Positions 1 through 9,778 of a stretch of DNA of 64,000 bases are shown here, one piece after another. Below the pieces are notes generated by a model. The model was not told where the DNA came from and ran no database searches. It saw only the letters and a program-made list of their open reading frames with translations. Both the position numbers and the translations under genes were made by a program. How positions within the stretch are numbered: position 1 is the stretch's first letter; every line of letters begins with the position of its first letter. The stretch is from Vibrio sp. SS-MA-C1-2. GTDB lineage: Bacteria; Pseudomonadota; Gammaproteobacteria; Enterobacterales; Vibrionaceae. The stretch lies in NCBI RefSeq assembly GCF_021513135.1, contig NZ_CP090981.1:806001-870000 (forward strand), read 5' to 3'.

Positions 1-2
1 GG

Positions 3-1184
3 TTGGGCGCTAAGTGGTTGATCTCAAATAAAACACCACCAATAAAAACCGATCCCGTTGTGCTTCTTCCCACTGTCGATGTGATCACGGTTAATCCTCA
101 ATCAATTCCATTAACTATCGATTCTTATGGGGTGGTTAATGCCAAACACAAAACAGATATTGTTTCTGAAGTTCAAGGGAAAATTGTTGCGCTCTCGAAA
201 AACTTTATTGCAGGTGGTTATGTAAATAAAGGCGATGAGCTTGCGAGAATTGAGGTTGCCGACTACCAAACGGATCTTATTCAAGCTAAAGCCTCATTAG
301 CCCAAGCGTTAGCACAATTAGAAGAAGAGAAAGCGCGCGTCGAAGTTGCCAAAAAAGATTGGCAGCATGTGAGCGTATCAGAAGCGCCTAAACTCGGTTT
401 AAGGGTTCCGCAATTACAAAAGGAGCAAGCGAATGTCGCTTATGCGCGTGCTGCATTAGAACGAGCAGAACGCAATGTAAGCCGTACCGTCATCAAAGCA
501 CCTTACTCAGGGTTAGTGATCGAGAAAAATATCGATATGGGACAATATCTGACGATTGGCAGCCAAGTGGGTCGTATTTACAGTACTGATATTGCAGAGA
601 TTAGGTTGCCATTGACCGCTAAACAGATAAATAATTTTGAGCAACGATTTGAATTGAACTCTGAGGTAAGGTTAACCGCAGAGCGAGGAGGTCAACAGTT
701 TAAATGGCAAGCCAAAATTGTTCGTTCCGAGGGCGTGGTGGATGAGACTAACCGGATGACCTATCTGGTTGCTGAAATTGTTGACCCTTATCATAAGAAG
801 AGTAAAAAAAATAACAGTGTTATCTTAAAGTTTGGCACGTTTGTTAATGCGACAATTTTAGGCCCAGAGATAAAAAATATTGTTACGTTACCTCGATACC
901 TTGTTCGTGATGGCAAGGTAATGGTGATTTCAGAGCAACAAACGGCTCACTTTAAACCTGTTAATATTGTTCATCAAGATATTGATAATGCGTATATTCA
1001 GGATAGCTTGCAATCAGGTGAAATGGTCTCTTCAATTGTGTTGAGTACCATTGCTGAAGGTGACAAGGTACAACTTAAAAACAGCTTAGAAAACGCGACT
1101 GAAAATCAATCTCCTGTTGTTATCGAAGCAAGCCCGACTCTTCTGGAGCAAGAAAATAAGAGCAATATGGAGGAGGGAGTATGA
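3..1184 (+). CDS. RND efflux periplasmic adaptor (HlyD/AcrA family), 5' end cut by window
   Basis: Membrane-fusion subunit linking an inner-membrane RND pump to an outer-membrane channel. The first base of the window already lies inside the gene, so the N-terminal membrane anchor or signal is missing; the frame is open from base 3. The remaining protein shows the adaptor order: first half of a lipoyl-like domain (VVNAKHKTDIVSEVQGKIV), an Ala/Glu-rich coiled-coil hairpin (about residues 90-155), the second lipoyl half (VIKAPYSGLVIEKNIDMGQY), then a beta-barrel domain. Its stop overlaps the next gene by four bases (ATGA), so the pump is translationally coupled. The tail is Asn/Ser/Glu-rich. The substrate cannot be told from sequence. 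Confidence 0.9.
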   Translation: MGAKWLISNKTPPIKTDPVVLLPTVDVITVNPQSIPLTIDSYGVVNAKHKTDIVSEVQGKIVALSKNFIAGGYVNKGDELARIEVADYQTDLIQAKASLAQALAQLEEEKARVEVAKKDWQHVSVSEAPKLGLRVPQLQKEQANVAYARAALERAERNVSRTVIKAPYSGLVIEKNIDMGQYLTIGSQVGRIYSTDIAEIRLPLTAKQINNFEQRFELNSEVRLTAERGGQQFKWQAKIVRSEGVVDETNRMTYLVAEIVDPYHKKSKKNNSVILKFGTFVNATILGPEIKNIVTLPRYLVRDGKVMVISEQQTAHFKPVNIVHQDIDNAYIQDSLQSGEMVSSIVLSTIAEGDKVQLKNSLENATENQSPVVIEASPTLLEQENKSNMEEGV

Positions 1185-2809
1185 GTCAAACCAATCGGGG
1201 TATTATTGGTTGGTTTGCTAATAATTCCGTCGCTGCTAATTTATTAATGTGGCTACTTATTCTTGGTGGGATATTTAGTGCATTTACTATTAATAAAGAA
1301 GTTTTTCCTTCCTTTGAACTCAATTTTGTACGGGTCTCTGTTGCCTACCCGGGAGCCGCACCCGAAGAGATAGAAGAAGGCATTAACATCAAGATCGAAG
1401 AGGCGATCAAAGAGATTCAAGGGATCGAAGAGATTACCTCGATTGCCAGTGATGGTTCGGGAACGGTAACCGTTGAGGTTTCGGACAACTATGATCCTAA
1501 AGATATTCTCGATGAAATTAAGCTCGAAGTTGATGCTATCTCTACTTTCCCCGATAGTATTGAAAGTCCAAGTATTATTCAGGTCAAACCTGAGAATATG
1601 GTGCTGTTTGTTTCGGTCTATGGTGATCTAAACCCTTTCCAGATGAAAGAGCTTACCAAAAAAGCGCGTGATGAGATAACCCAACTTCCTGGCGTTTCTA
1701 ATGCTGAAATTATTGGCGCTTTAGATTATGAAATTTCGATTGAAGTGACAGAAGATAAGTTACGAGAGTATCAACTGACATTCACCCAAGTTGCACAAGC
1801 TGTCCAACGTTCTTCACTTGATTTGCCGGGTGGTTCTATCCGTGCCAATGATGGCAATATTATGCTTCGCACCAAAGCTCAAGCTTATAATCAGCAGGAT
1901 TTTGCCAATATCGTAGTGGCAAGCCGACCTGATGGCGGACGCGTTCTCTTATCTCAAGTTGCAACCATTAACGATGGCTTTGTTGATTGGAAAAGCTATG
2001 TTCGATTTAATCGTCAACCCGCTGCTATGATTCAAGTGAGCAGTGTCGATGATCAAAATGCATTAGATATTTCGACCCAAGTTAATCAATGGGTGGATAG
2101 TTATCGTGCTGCTTTGCCTATTGGGGCGAAAATGGATGTTTGGATGGATTTAACCTTCTACCTTGAAGGTCGAATGACCATGATGCAGGAGAATATGTTG
2201 TATGGCTCAATTTTGGTCTTTTTAATTTTAGGGCTATTTTTGAACCTTAAACTCGCTTTTTGGGTGATGATGGGACTCCCTATCTGTTTCCTTGGGGCGA
2301 CGATGTTGATGCCTTATCAGCCTTTTTCTCTCTCCATTAATCTTTTGAGTCTGTTTGCCTTTATTTTGGTACTCGGTATCGTCGTCGATGACGCCATTGT
2401 GACTGGTGAAAGTGTGAGTTATGAGATTGAACAACATGGACATACGATTGAAAATGTTGTTCGTGGCGTCCATAACATTGCAACGCCGGCGACATTTGGC
2501 GTATTGACCACCATTGTTGCCTTTATTCCAATGTTGTTAGTCAGTGGTTCATTAGGAACGATTAGCGCTTCTATTGGTTGGGTTGTTATTCTCTGTCTGA
2601 TTTTTTCGTTGGTTGAATCCAAATTAATTCTTCCTGCTCACTTAGCTCATATGAAACTGGCCAAATCCCCCCGAAAAATGTTATCTATCGCGCTAAAGTC
2701 AAGTTTAACCTTGGTGTCGATCGATTTGTTCAGACTCGTTATCGTCGCTTACTACAAGGGTGTATTACTCAACGTTATAATGTTCTTGCAGTATTTGTCG
2801 GTGGCTTGA
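1181..2809 (+). CDS. RND (AcrB/HAE1-like) efflux pump, N-terminal half, ends at a frameshift
   Basis: N-terminal half of a proton-driven RND permease that would normally be a single protein of about 1,030 residues. It has TM1 near the N-terminus, the porter domain (VAYPGAAPEEIEEGINIKIE) and TM2 to TM6 including the TM4 proton-relay pair Asp-Asp in VLGIVVDDAIVTGES. Similarity to RND pumps ends after LPAHLAHMKLAKSP; the last 46 or so residues are out-of-frame translation. The proper continuation (KNVIYRAKVKFNLGVDRF...) is in the -1 frame from about 2674. The switch point coincides with a run of six C at 2667-2672; one more C would restore one open frame to 4290. Cause undetermined: mutation, phase variation or sequence error. 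Confidence 0.85.
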   Translation: MSQTNRGIIGWFANNSVAANLLMWLLILGGIFSAFTINKEVFPSFELNFVRVSVAYPGAAPEEIEEGINIKIEEAIKEIQGIEEITSIASDGSGTVTVEVSDNYDPKDILDEIKLEVDAISTFPDSIESPSIIQVKPENMVLFVSVYGDLNPFQMKELTKKARDEITQLPGVSNAEIIGALDYEISIEVTEDKLREYQLTFTQVAQAVQRSSLDLPGGSIRANDGNIMLRTKAQAYNQQDFANIVVASRPDGGRVLLSQVATINDGFVDWKSYVRFNRQPAAMIQVSSVDDQNALDISTQVNQWVDSYRAALPIGAKMDVWMDLTFYLEGRMTMMQENMLYGSILVFLILGLFLNLKLAFWVMMGLPICFLGATMLMPYQPFSLSINLLSLFAFILVLGIVVDDAIVTGESVSYEIEQHGHTIENVVRGVHNIATPATFGVLTTIVAFIPMLLVSGSLGTISASIGWVVILCLIFSLVESKLILPAHLAHMKLAKSPRKMLSIALKSSLTLVSIDLFRLVIVAYYKGVLLNVIMFLQYLSVA

Positions 2810-4290
2810 TTTTAGCCGTAGCCTTGGTGGTCAGCGGTAAGGTTCGTTGGGTGTTTTTCCCTGAAATCCCCTCTGATTTTATTCAAGTCAATGTTGAGAT
2901 GGATAGCTCCAGTTCCGATGATAATACGGTTGCAACTGCAAAATTAATAGAGCAAGCGTTGTACGATATGGATGATGAACTCACTAAAGAGACAGGTGCA
3001 TCTGTTATTAAGCATGACTTTGTTGCTAAAACATCAACCACATCATTATTAATGTTTGCCGAGCTGACTAAAGCTGAAGAGCGTTCGATTGATGGTGTGT
3101 CGATTGCTGATGCTTGGCGAGATAAGATCCCTAATTTAGTGGGGGTTAAGAAAATAACTGTGAGTGCAGGAGAGCAAGATCAAGGAAGTAATATTACTTT
3201 TAAGCTCCGTTCAGACAATTTCTCTGATTTGACAAAAGCATCTGAACAATTACAAGCTCAGTTAGCAACCTATGCGGGCTTATACGATATTTCTGATGAT
3301 TACTCCTCGGGTAATAATGAAATTCAACTGAGCATAAAACCTGAAGCAGAGGCACGTGGATTAACCTTAAATGATTTAGCTAGTCAGGTTCGTTATGCCT
3401 TTTATGGTTATGAAGCGCAACGAATTTTAAGGGATAAAGAAGAAGTTAAAGTGATGATTCGTTTCCCTCTAAATCAACGTACGACGATTGGCCATTTAGA
3501 GGATATGTTGATTCGAACGCCAGATGGCACGGCGATTCCTTTCTCTTCTGTGGCTGATATTCAATTAGGTAAGTCAGCCGCATCCATTAATCGTGCTGAT
3601 GGTCGTCGCTCTTTAACGGTGACTGCCAGTGTGAATACTAATATTATTGAACCGACTAAAGTTGTCAAAGAGATCAATAAAGAGTTTATGCCGCAGCTAC
3701 ACATTGATTTTCCTGATGTCAGTGCTGATTTAGGTGGCTCAAGCTTGGAAGAGCAAGAAGCATTAGTGAAGATGGCGCAAGGGTTAGTGTTTGTCTTATT
3801 TGCTATTTTTGTCTTAATGGCGGTGCCGTTAAAATCTTATACCCAGCCTTTGATTATTATGTCCGTGATTCCATTTGGCATGATTGGCGCGTTAGTGGGA
3901 CATTTATTGCTTGGTCTTTCAATGAGCATGTTAAGTCTATTTGGTATTATTGCGTTGGCAGGAGTCGTGGTTAATGATTCATTGGTGCTGGTGGATTATG
4001 TCAATAAAGAGCGGGCACGAGGAAAGTCGATAGCAGAGGCGGCATTAGAATCAGGTGTTCGCCGATTTAGAGCGATTATTTTAACTTCATTAACCACCTT
4101 TTTTGGTTTAGTGCCGATTCTGCTCGAAACTAGTCTACAAGCACAGATTATGATCCCAATGGCAGCCTCATTAGCCTTTGGGATCTTATTCTCAACCTTG
4201 GTAACACTGTTACTTGTTCCACTGCTTTATATTATCTTAGATGATATTAAACGTTTGCTGACTTGGTGGTGGCAGCCAAGTAAAGATTAA
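2806..4290 (+). CDS. RND (AcrB/HAE1-like) efflux pump, C-terminal half of the frameshifted gene
   Basis: Second half of the same pump. It starts in this frame with a TTG overlapping the upstream stop, but homologous coding in this frame already begins near 2674, so the TTG is probably not a real start. It contains TM7, the second porter repeat (VRWVFFPEIPSDFIQVNVEMD, first 20 residues typical of the subfamily) and TM8 to TM12 with the TM10 segment LAGVVVNDSLVLVDYV. It ends nine bases before the convergent epmB stop, with no terminator between. Separately made halves would be unlikely to form a working trimeric pump, so the gene is either inactive here or intact in the real genome. Confidence 0.85.
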   Translation: MILAVALVVSGKVRWVFFPEIPSDFIQVNVEMDSSSSDDNTVATAKLIEQALYDMDDELTKETGASVIKHDFVAKTSTTSLLMFAELTKAEERSIDGVSIADAWRDKIPNLVGVKKITVSAGEQDQGSNITFKLRSDNFSDLTKASEQLQAQLATYAGLYDISDDYSSGNNEIQLSIKPEAEARGLTLNDLASQVRYAFYGYEAQRILRDKEEVKVMIRFPLNQRTTIGHLEDMLIRTPDGTAIPFSSVADIQLGKSAASINRADGRRSLTVTASVNTNIIEPTKVVKEINKEFMPQLHIDFPDVSADLGGSSLEEQEALVKMAQGLVFVLFAIFVLMAVPLKSYTQPLIIMSVIPFGMIGALVGHLLLGLSMSMLSLFGIIALAGVVVNDSLVLVDYVNKERARGKSIAEAALESGVRRFRAIILTSLTTFFGLVPILLETSLQAQIMIPMAASLAFGILFSTLVTLLLVPLLYIILDDIKRLLTWWWQPSKD

Positions 4291-4299
4291 TGATTGTGC

Positions 4300-5322
4300 T
4301 TACTCTAAGTGGAGGTCTATCGGTGTCTTACTGCTACGGCCTCCAATCTCCCGCATTAAACGCGGAACAAGATAGCCCGAAAGGTTAGGAACCACTTCTG
4401 TCATAATCTGTCGAGCTTGCTGGTCGCTCACTAGGAAATGTCCAGCCCCTTGTACTTTATCTAAAAGGTGTAGATAGTAAGGAAGAATTCCAACCTCAAA
4501 GAGACGTTCGGATAACGCGATCAGTGTTTGAGCATTATCATTAACTCCTTTTAACAAGACACTTTGATTTAATAGCGTGGCATTTGCTTTTTTTAGTTTT
4601 TCCATCGCCTGTTCTAAGGTGGTATCAATCTCATTCGGGTGGTTGATATGAGTGACGACGACCACGTTAAATCGACTGTTTTTTATTAGGCTGCACAATG
4701 GCTCGGTAATACGTGAGGGAATAACAACAGGGAGGCGACTATGAATGCGAAGATGTTTAACATGAGGAATCGCTTCCAGTTGTTCAAACAGCCAACTCAA
4801 TTCAACATCTTTTGCCATTAAGGGATCACCACCAGATAAAATAACTTCACTGATTTGAGGTTTTGTTTTGATGTAATCAATGGCGACAGACCACTGTTTC
4901 TTATTTCCTGGATTATCTGAGTAAGGAAAGTGACGACGAAAACAATAACGACAATTAATGGCACAGCCACCCTTTAAAATCATCAAAACACGATTATGAT
5001 ATTTGTGCAGCAATCCAGGAATTGGGTTATCCTGTTCTAAAAGGGGATCGTGACTAAACCCTAAAGTATGATTAAATTCATCAGCACAAGGCATCACCTG
5101 ACGCAGTAATGGGTCATTAGGGTTGCCTTGCTCCATCCTTGCGACAAAGCTGAGTGGTACGCGTTGTGAGAAGAGTTTTCTGGCAGGAATATCCTTTTTC
5201 CACTGATTTGGATCAAGTTTTAGCTGCTGCAGTAGCTCTAAAGGGTCGGAGATCGCATTAGCAAGCTCATTTAACCAGTTTTGCTCAACAGATGCTGAAT
5301 TTAAGGGTATTATATGCGACAT
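4300..5322 (-). CDS. epmB: EF-P (R)-beta-lysine aminomutase EpmB
   Basis: Radical-SAM, PLP-dependent 2,3-aminomutase that converts (S)-alpha-lysine to (R)-beta-lysine for attachment to Lys34 of elongation factor P. The 340-residue length matches the EpmB/YjeK branch rather than the longer KamA catabolic enzymes. The Fe-S/SAM motif CxxxCxxC is visible in GGCAINCRYCFRRHF, followed by the SAM-binding stretch SEVILSGGDPLMA. The gene is divergent from efp with only 31 bp between the start codons, so each promoter must reach into the other coding region. epmA lies 4.4 kb away, giving the complete lysylation pair. epmC, the hydroxylase, is not in the window. Confidence 0.95.
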   Translation of the reverse strand: MSHIIPLNSASVEQNWLNELANAISDPLELLQQLKLDPNQWKKDIPARKLFSQRVPLSFVARMEQGNPNDPLLRQVMPCADEFNHTLGFSHDPLLEQDNPIPGLLHKYHNRVLMILKGGCAINCRYCFRRHFPYSDNPGNKKQWSVAIDYIKTKPQISEVILSGGDPLMAKDVELSWLFEQLEAIPHVKHLRIHSRLPVVIPSRITEPLCSLIKNSRFNVVVVTHINHPNEIDTTLEQAMEKLKKANATLLNQSVLLKGVNDNAQTLIALSERLFEVGILPYYLHLLDKVQGAGHFLVSDQQARQIMTEVVPNLSGYLVPRLMREIGGRSSKTPIDLHLE

Positions 5323-5353
5323 AACTACAACTCTGAGATGTTAAGAGGAAAAA

Positions 5354-5920
5354 ATGGCGTCTTTCAGCACCAATGAATTCCGTAGCGGAATGAAAATTAT
5401 GCTAGATAATGAGCCTTGTGTCATTATCGATAACGAATTTGTAAAGCCGGGTAAAGGACAAGCGTTTAGCCGTGTGAAAATTCGTAAGTACCTTTCAGGT
5501 AAAGTTCTAGAAAAAACATTTAAATCAGGTGAAAGCGTTGAAGCTGCCGACATTATGGAAATCGATCTCGATTATCTTTATAACGACGGTGAGTTCTTCC
5601 ACTTCATGAACGCTGAAACATTTGAGCAGATTGCTGCTGATGAAAAAGCGGTTGGTGAAAGTGCAAAGTGGTTGGTTGAAAATAACAGCTGCATGCTAAC
5701 GTTGTGGAATGGTAACCCAATTGCGGTGACTCCACCAAATTTTGTTGAGTTAGAAGTAACAGAAACTGATCCTGGCCTAAAAGGTGATACTCAGGGAACA
5801 GGTGGTAAACCAGCAACATTATCAACAGGTGCGGTTGTTCGCGTACCATTATTCATCCAAATTGGTGAAGTAATCAAAGTTGATACTCGTTCTGCTGAAT
5901 ACGTTGGTCGTATTAAATAA
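5354..5920 (+). CDS. efp: Elongation factor P
   Basis: Translation factor that enters the E site and relieves ribosome stalling at consecutive prolines. It is 188 residues, as in E. coli, with the KOW-like domain followed by two OB domains. The modification site is Lys34 in the loop [13 protein letters not shown] (codon at 5453-5455), the Lys rather than Arg type that is beta-lysylated by EpmA/EpmB, both encoded nearby. The C-terminal half carries the conserved [11 protein letters not shown] and DPGLKGDT segments. The start has AAGAGGA six bases upstream. A strong hairpin terminator lies about 60 bases after the stop. Confidence 0.97.
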   Translation: MASFSTNEFRSGMKIMLDNEPCVIIDNEFVKPGKGQAFSRVKIRKYLSGKVLEKTFKSGESVEAADIMEIDLDYLYNDGEFFHFMNAETFEQIAADEKAVGESAKWLVENNSCMLTLWNGNPIAVTPPNFVELEVTETDPGLKGDTQGTGGKPATLSTGAVVRVPLFIQIGEVIKVDTRSAEYVGRIK

Positions 5921-5980
5921 TTCATCTTCATCACCTTAATGGAATGAATGAAAATGAAGCTAGCGTTTATCGCTAGGATC

Positions 5981-6010
5981 AAAAAAGGCACCTTAATCGG
6001 TGCCTTTTTT
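5981..6010. terminator. Rho-independent terminator, probably bidirectional (efp / frdD)
   Basis: AAAAAAGGCACC, a short loop TTAATC, then GGTGCCTTTTTT. The A-run on one side and T-run on the other let it work for efp on the plus strand and for the frd operon arriving on the minus strand (frdD stops at 6040). Confidence 0.85.
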
Positions 6011-6039
6011 ATTATCCATCTTTTGACTCTAACAGAGGG

Positions 6040-6402
6040 TTAGATCATAAAGATGAAGATAATTGATAATGCCGTTACTAGACCAGCGATAAAGTAACAT
6101 GCGATTTTACCTGCCGTTCCTGTGTGGAACTTAAGGTCATGCATACCGTGGTGTAGACGGTGCATTGCATGCCACATTGGAAGCGCTAGTGTTCCGATAA
6201 CAAATAGTGCACCAATGAATGAAGTAGCAAATGAAGATACTCGCTCATAGCTTAGTGCATCAGCATCGATCATACCTAGTGGCACCATGATACCTAAAAT
6301 AAGCACAGTCACTGGTGTAATCATAGCGAACCAAGAGCCGCCAGCACCAAATAGTCCCCACCATACTGGTTCGTCTGAACGTTTTGGATTACGGTTAACC
6401 AT
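6040..6402 (-). CDS. frdD: Fumarate reductase membrane anchor subunit D
   Basis: Small hydrophobic anchor that, with FrdC, holds the FrdAB catalytic dimer to the inner membrane and forms the menaquinol site. It is 120 residues (E. coli 119) with three predicted membrane spans (about residues 24-48, 62-85, 98-119). The [14 protein letters not shown] segment between spans 2 and 3 is typical of FrdD. Last gene of frdABCD, 12 bp after frdC, followed by the shared terminator near 6000. Confidence 0.93.
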   Translation of the reverse strand: MVNRNPKRSDEPVWWGLFGAGGSWFAMITPVTVLILGIMVPLGMIDADALSYERVSSFATSFIGALFVIGTLALPMWHAMHRLHHGMHDLKFHTGTAGKIACYFIAGLVTALSIIFIFMI

Positions 6403-6414
6403 CTTTAATTCTCC

Positions 6415-6798
6415 TTAAACCAGAATAAGCGCAATAAGCGTAATGAGTGCAACAACTGCCCACTGTGCCAAGACAACAACTTTTTTCTCGAGTAATTTGC
6501 CACCCACTTTGATTGGCATCACTTGTGGCATCATTGAGAAGAAAGTTTGTGCATGGAATAAGCTTCCTAATAGTGCTAATACATTTAGAATAACCACGAT
6601 TGGGTTAGCCATAAAGTTTAGCCAGCCTTGCCATGCTTCTGGTCCTTTCACTAATGAGCCTAAACCAAATGTTAGACAGATAGTAAAGAAAATCAGAGGC
6701 AATACAGTTGCTTCACGTAACATATAGAAACGGTAAAAAGAGTGATCTTTCCACCACGTGCGTTTCATCGTACGAACGTAAGGTTTACGGTTGCTCAT
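6415..6798 (-). CDS. frdC: Fumarate reductase membrane anchor subunit C
   Basis: Second membrane anchor of quinol:fumarate reductase, 127 residues (E. coli 131). The N-terminus (SNRKPYVRTMKRTWWKDHSF) is cytosolic and basic, with the characteristic RTWW motif, followed by three membrane spans. It starts two bases after the frdB stop, so translation is coupled. Assignment as FrdC rather than SdhC rests on the absence of the SdhC haem-ligand motif, the size, and the frdABCD order. Confidence 0.93.
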   Translation of the reverse strand: MSNRKPYVRTMKRTWWKDHSFYRFYMLREATVLPLIFFTICLTFGLGSLVKGPEAWQGWLNFMANPIVVILNVLALLGSLFHAQTFFSMMPQVMPIKVGGKLLEKKVVVLAQWAVVALITLIALILV

Positions 6799-6800
6799 CC

Positions 6801-7541
6801 TTATGCCTCCTGTGGCTTCATCATTGCGATCACAAAGTCTTTTGATGACTCGATCTTTCCTTGGTTTACCGCTGCGGCTGGATCGACACTCTTAGGACAA
6901 ACGTCAGAACAGTAACCGACAAATGTACAGCCCCAAGCGCCATTATCCCCGTTAATCAGTGCCATACGTTCTGCTGCACCATTATCACGGCTATCTAGAT
7001 TATAGCGATGTGCTAACGTAAGCGCGGCTGGGCCGATAAACTCTGGATTTAGACCAAACTGAGGACATGCCGCATAGCAAAGACCACAGTTGATACAGCC
7101 AGAGAACTGCTTATATTTAGCAAGTTGTTCAGGTGTCTGGTTATTTGGCCCATCTTCAGGTTTACGATCATTACCGATAATATACGGCTTAATTGCTTCT
7201 AAACGCTCGATAAATGGCGTCATATCGACAATCAGATCTTTCTCAATCGCAAAGTTAGCTAATGCTTCAATGCGAACGCCTTTTGGATAGTCACGTAAAA
7301 AGGTTTTACATGCTAGCTTAGGCACGTTATTGATCATTAGGCCACAAGAGCCACAGATCGCCATACGACAAGACCAACGGTAAGCAAGATCTTTATCTAG
7401 GTTATCTTTGATGTAACCTAGCGCATCAAGTACTGACATTGTTTCATTAAATGGAACTTCAAATGTCTGTAGGTATGGTTCCGAATCCTTTGCAGGATCG
7501 TAACGCATAATTTCAACTTTCTGGATACGATTAGCTAACAT
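6801..7541 (-). CDS. frdB: Fumarate reductase iron-sulfur subunit B
   Basis: Electron-transfer subunit between the quinol site in FrdCD and flavin in FrdA, 246 residues. The N-terminal ferredoxin-type domain has the [2Fe-2S] cysteines in [15 protein letters not shown] and a later PKLAC. The C-terminal domain has [12 protein letters not shown] for [4Fe-4S] and [12 protein letters not shown] for [3Fe-4S]; the Val in place of a fourth Cys is what makes the 3Fe centre. Its ATG shares one base with the frdA stop (TAATG), a tight coupling. Confidence 0.96.
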   Translation of the reverse strand: MLANRIQKVEIMRYDPAKDSEPYLQTFEVPFNETMSVLDALGYIKDNLDKDLAYRWSCRMAICGSCGLMINNVPKLACKTFLRDYPKGVRIEALANFAIEKDLIVDMTPFIERLEAIKPYIIGNDRKPEDGPNNQTPEQLAKYKQFSGCINCGLCYAACPQFGLNPEFIGPAALTLAHRYNLDSRDNGAAERMALINGDNGAWGCTFVGYCSDVCPKSVDPAAAVNQGKIESSKDFVIAMMKPQEA

Positions 7542-9358
7542 TAACCTTGCTCCTCTGCGTTTTTAGCTTCTTCCGCTGCTTTTTCTTTTGCTGCCGCTTC
7601 TTCTGCTGCTGCACCGTATAGACGTGCCTTCGGCTGTGACTTAGTAATAGTGACATCGCTGTATTCGATACGAGGTGCGTTATCACCATCGAAGAATGCC
7701 AATGTATGTTTTAGGTAGTTCACATCATCACGTTCTGTACAACCTTCATCTAAACGTTGGTGTGCACCACGAGATTCACGGCGTAATAGCGCTGAGTGAG
7801 CCATTGCTTCAGCAACTTCTAGACCGTAACCCACTTCTAATGCATAGAGTAGATCGGTGTTAAATACTTTGCCTTTGTCTTGGATACTGATGTTTTTATA
7901 ACGCTCACGGAGCTCTGCAAGTTTATCAACTGTTTCTTGCATTAGGCTCTCTTCGCGGTAGATACCACAACCTGCTTCCATTGAGTGACCCATTTCCGTG
8001 CGGATATCAGACCAATTCTCATCGCCTTGTTGGTTCATTAGAACGTCGATACGATCTTCAACAACTTTAACTTGAGCGTCGATAGCTTCTTGATTCCAGC
8101 CTTGGAACTCTTCAGCACGTTTAACGGCATTTTCACCAGTAGGGCGACCAAATACCACAAATTCAGCTAATGAGTTTGAACCTAGACGGTTTGCGCCGTG
8201 TAGACCAACAGATGAACATTCACCCACAGCAAATAGACCCTTAATACGCGTCTCATTGTGCTTGTTAGTTTCAATACCACCCATGGTGTAGTGTACCGTT
8301 GGACGAATTGGAATTGGCTCTTTTGCCGGATCAACGTTAACGTAAGCTTTTGCTAGTTCACAGATGAACGGTAGACGTTCATTTAAGTAATCTGCACCTA
8401 AGTGACGAAGATCAAGATGAACAACATCACCAAGAGGGTGCTCAATAGTGTTGCCTTTTTGCTGCTCATGCCAGAATGCTTGAGAAACTTTGTCACGAGG
8501 ACCTAGCTCCATATATTTATTCTTAGGCTCGCCAACGGGAGTCTCAGGTCCTAGACCGTAATCTTGTAGGTAACGATAACCATGTTTGTTTAACATGATA
8601 CCGCCTTCACCACGACAACCTTCTGTCATCAAGATACCTGTACCAGGAAGACCGGTTGGGTGATACTGAACAAATTCCATATCACGTAGTGGAATACCAT
8701 GACGATAAGCCATGGCCATTCCGTCACCCGTTACGATGCCACCATTGGTATTACAGTGGTAAACACGACCTGCACCACCTGTCGCTAGAATGACAGATTT
8801 TGCTTTAATCGTAACAAGTTCGCCTTCAGACATATGAATCGCGATTAGACCTTGAACTTCACCTTCGTGAACAATTAGGTCGATAACGAAGTACTCGTCA
8901 AAACGTTTGATCTGCTCATACTTTATTGAAGTTTGGAATAAGGTATGTAGCATGTGGAAGCCAGTTTTATCGGCAGCGAACCAAGTACGTTCTACTTTCA
9001 TACCACCAAAACGGCGAACGTTAACTTCGCCATTTTCTTTACGGCTCCACGGACAACCCCATTGCTCTAATTGAGTCATTTCACGAGGGGCATTCTCTAC
9101 GAAGTATTCAACAACATCCTGTTCGCATAGCCAATCACCACCGCCAACGGTATCGTTGAAGTGATTGTCAAAGCTATCCTCATCCTTGATAACAGCAGCT
9201 GAACCGCCTTCTGCAGCAACGCTGTGCGAGCGCATAGGGTAAACTTTAGAAATCAATGCGATTTCCATTTCTGGGTTTGCTTCAGCAGCCGCGATAGCTG
9301 AACGTAGGCCAGCACCGCCAGCACCAATTACAGCGACATCTGTGGTTAATATCTTCAC
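7541..9358 (-). CDS. frdA: Fumarate reductase flavoprotein subunit A
   Basis: Catalytic subunit that reduces fumarate to succinate in anaerobic respiration. It is 605 residues (E. coli 602), with an N-terminal FAD-binding Rossmann motif [19 protein letters not shown] and the covalent-FAD histidine in [13 protein letters not shown]. Further family segments are [15 protein letters not shown] and the active-site region around [10 protein letters not shown]. The C-terminus is an Ala/Glu/Lys-rich tail of about 25 residues, slightly longer than in E. coli. A TCCGGAGGA Shine-Dalgarno precedes the start. First gene of the frd operon; a CRP-like site lies about 165 bp upstream. Confidence 0.97.
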   Translation of the reverse strand: MKILTTDVAVIGAGGAGLRSAIAAAEANPEMEIALISKVYPMRSHSVAAEGGSAAVIKDEDSFDNHFNDTVGGGDWLCEQDVVEYFVENAPREMTQLEQWGCPWSRKENGEVNVRRFGGMKVERTWFAADKTGFHMLHTLFQTSIKYEQIKRFDEYFVIDLIVHEGEVQGLIAIHMSEGELVTIKAKSVILATGGAGRVYHCNTNGGIVTGDGMAMAYRHGIPLRDMEFVQYHPTGLPGTGILMTEGCRGEGGIMLNKHGYRYLQDYGLGPETPVGEPKNKYMELGPRDKVSQAFWHEQQKGNTIEHPLGDVVHLDLRHLGADYLNERLPFICELAKAYVNVDPAKEPIPIRPTVHYTMGGIETNKHNETRIKGLFAVGECSSVGLHGANRLGSNSLAEFVVFGRPTGENAVKRAEEFQGWNQEAIDAQVKVVEDRIDVLMNQQGDENWSDIRTEMGHSMEAGCGIYREESLMQETVDKLAELRERYKNISIQDKGKVFNTDLLYALEVGYGLEVAEAMAHSALLRRESRGAHQRLDEGCTERDDVNYLKHTLAFFDGDNAPRIEYSDVTITKSQPKARLYGAAAEEAAAKEKAAEEAKNAEEQG

Positions 9359-9778
9359 AGTTATCCTCCGGAAAAAGATAAAAATAGAATGGATGTTTTA
9401 TTAAGTAACACCCACCGAAAAATTCTATGCATATTGTAGAGGATGATGAGCTTTTCGTGACCTCTTTTGTCGCGTTTTTTTCACAAAACTAGCCATTTCG
9501 AGGTATTTGTTTCTGCAAATGCGATAAGCATCACAGATTGTTGTTTTTCTTAATGTTGATACTTTGTTTTTTTTGTTTGTTACTTGTGTTGATGTTGGTT
9601 TTTTATTGTGAATCACCCTCTCTATTTATACGATTTCTGTGTGTTTTGTATAACTTTAGTAGTAGTTGCTCGAGTATGAAGAAGTTGGTTGTCAGTTATT
9701 TTGATAAGCGCAATATTTTATTAGTGAAATAACCTTGAATAATTTATCATCTGATTTTTCCGTTATTTTGAGAATATC
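9359..9778. other. Divergent intergenic region frdA / epmA (420 bp)
   Basis: AT-rich, with long T-runs (9475-9481, 9566-9574). It has no credible gene: the short open frames are low-complexity Phe/Leu strings without a Shine-Dalgarno. It should hold the frd promoter on the minus strand and the epmA promoter on the plus strand. I see one good CRP-like site (9520-9535) and only a half-match to an FNR site (TTGATAAGCGCAA near 9699). Confidence 0.6.
9520..9535. promoter_or_regulatory. Candidate CRP binding site
   Basis: TGCGA-TAAGCA-TCACA matches the CRP consensus TGTGA-N6-TCACA at 9 of 10 core positions, and the flanks (AAA before, GAT after) fit the extended palindrome. It sits between frdA (start 9358, minus) and epmA (start 9779, plus). 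Which gene it serves is an inference; catabolite control of fumarate respiration would be sensible. Confidence 0.5.

Noticed and set aside
2660-2680. Programmed -1 frameshift in the RND gene
   Set aside because: No X-XXY-YYZ slippery heptamer in the zero frame and no reason for a pump to be made in two sizes; homopolymer change is simpler.
9695-9712. FNR box upstream of frdA/epmA
   Set aside because: Only the left half (TTGAT) is right; the right half reads GCAAT instead of ATCAA.
9425-9732. Short open frames on both strands between frdA and epmA
   Set aside because: Low-complexity Phe/Leu or Lys/Thr-rich peptides, no ribosome-binding site, and the region is a divergent control region.
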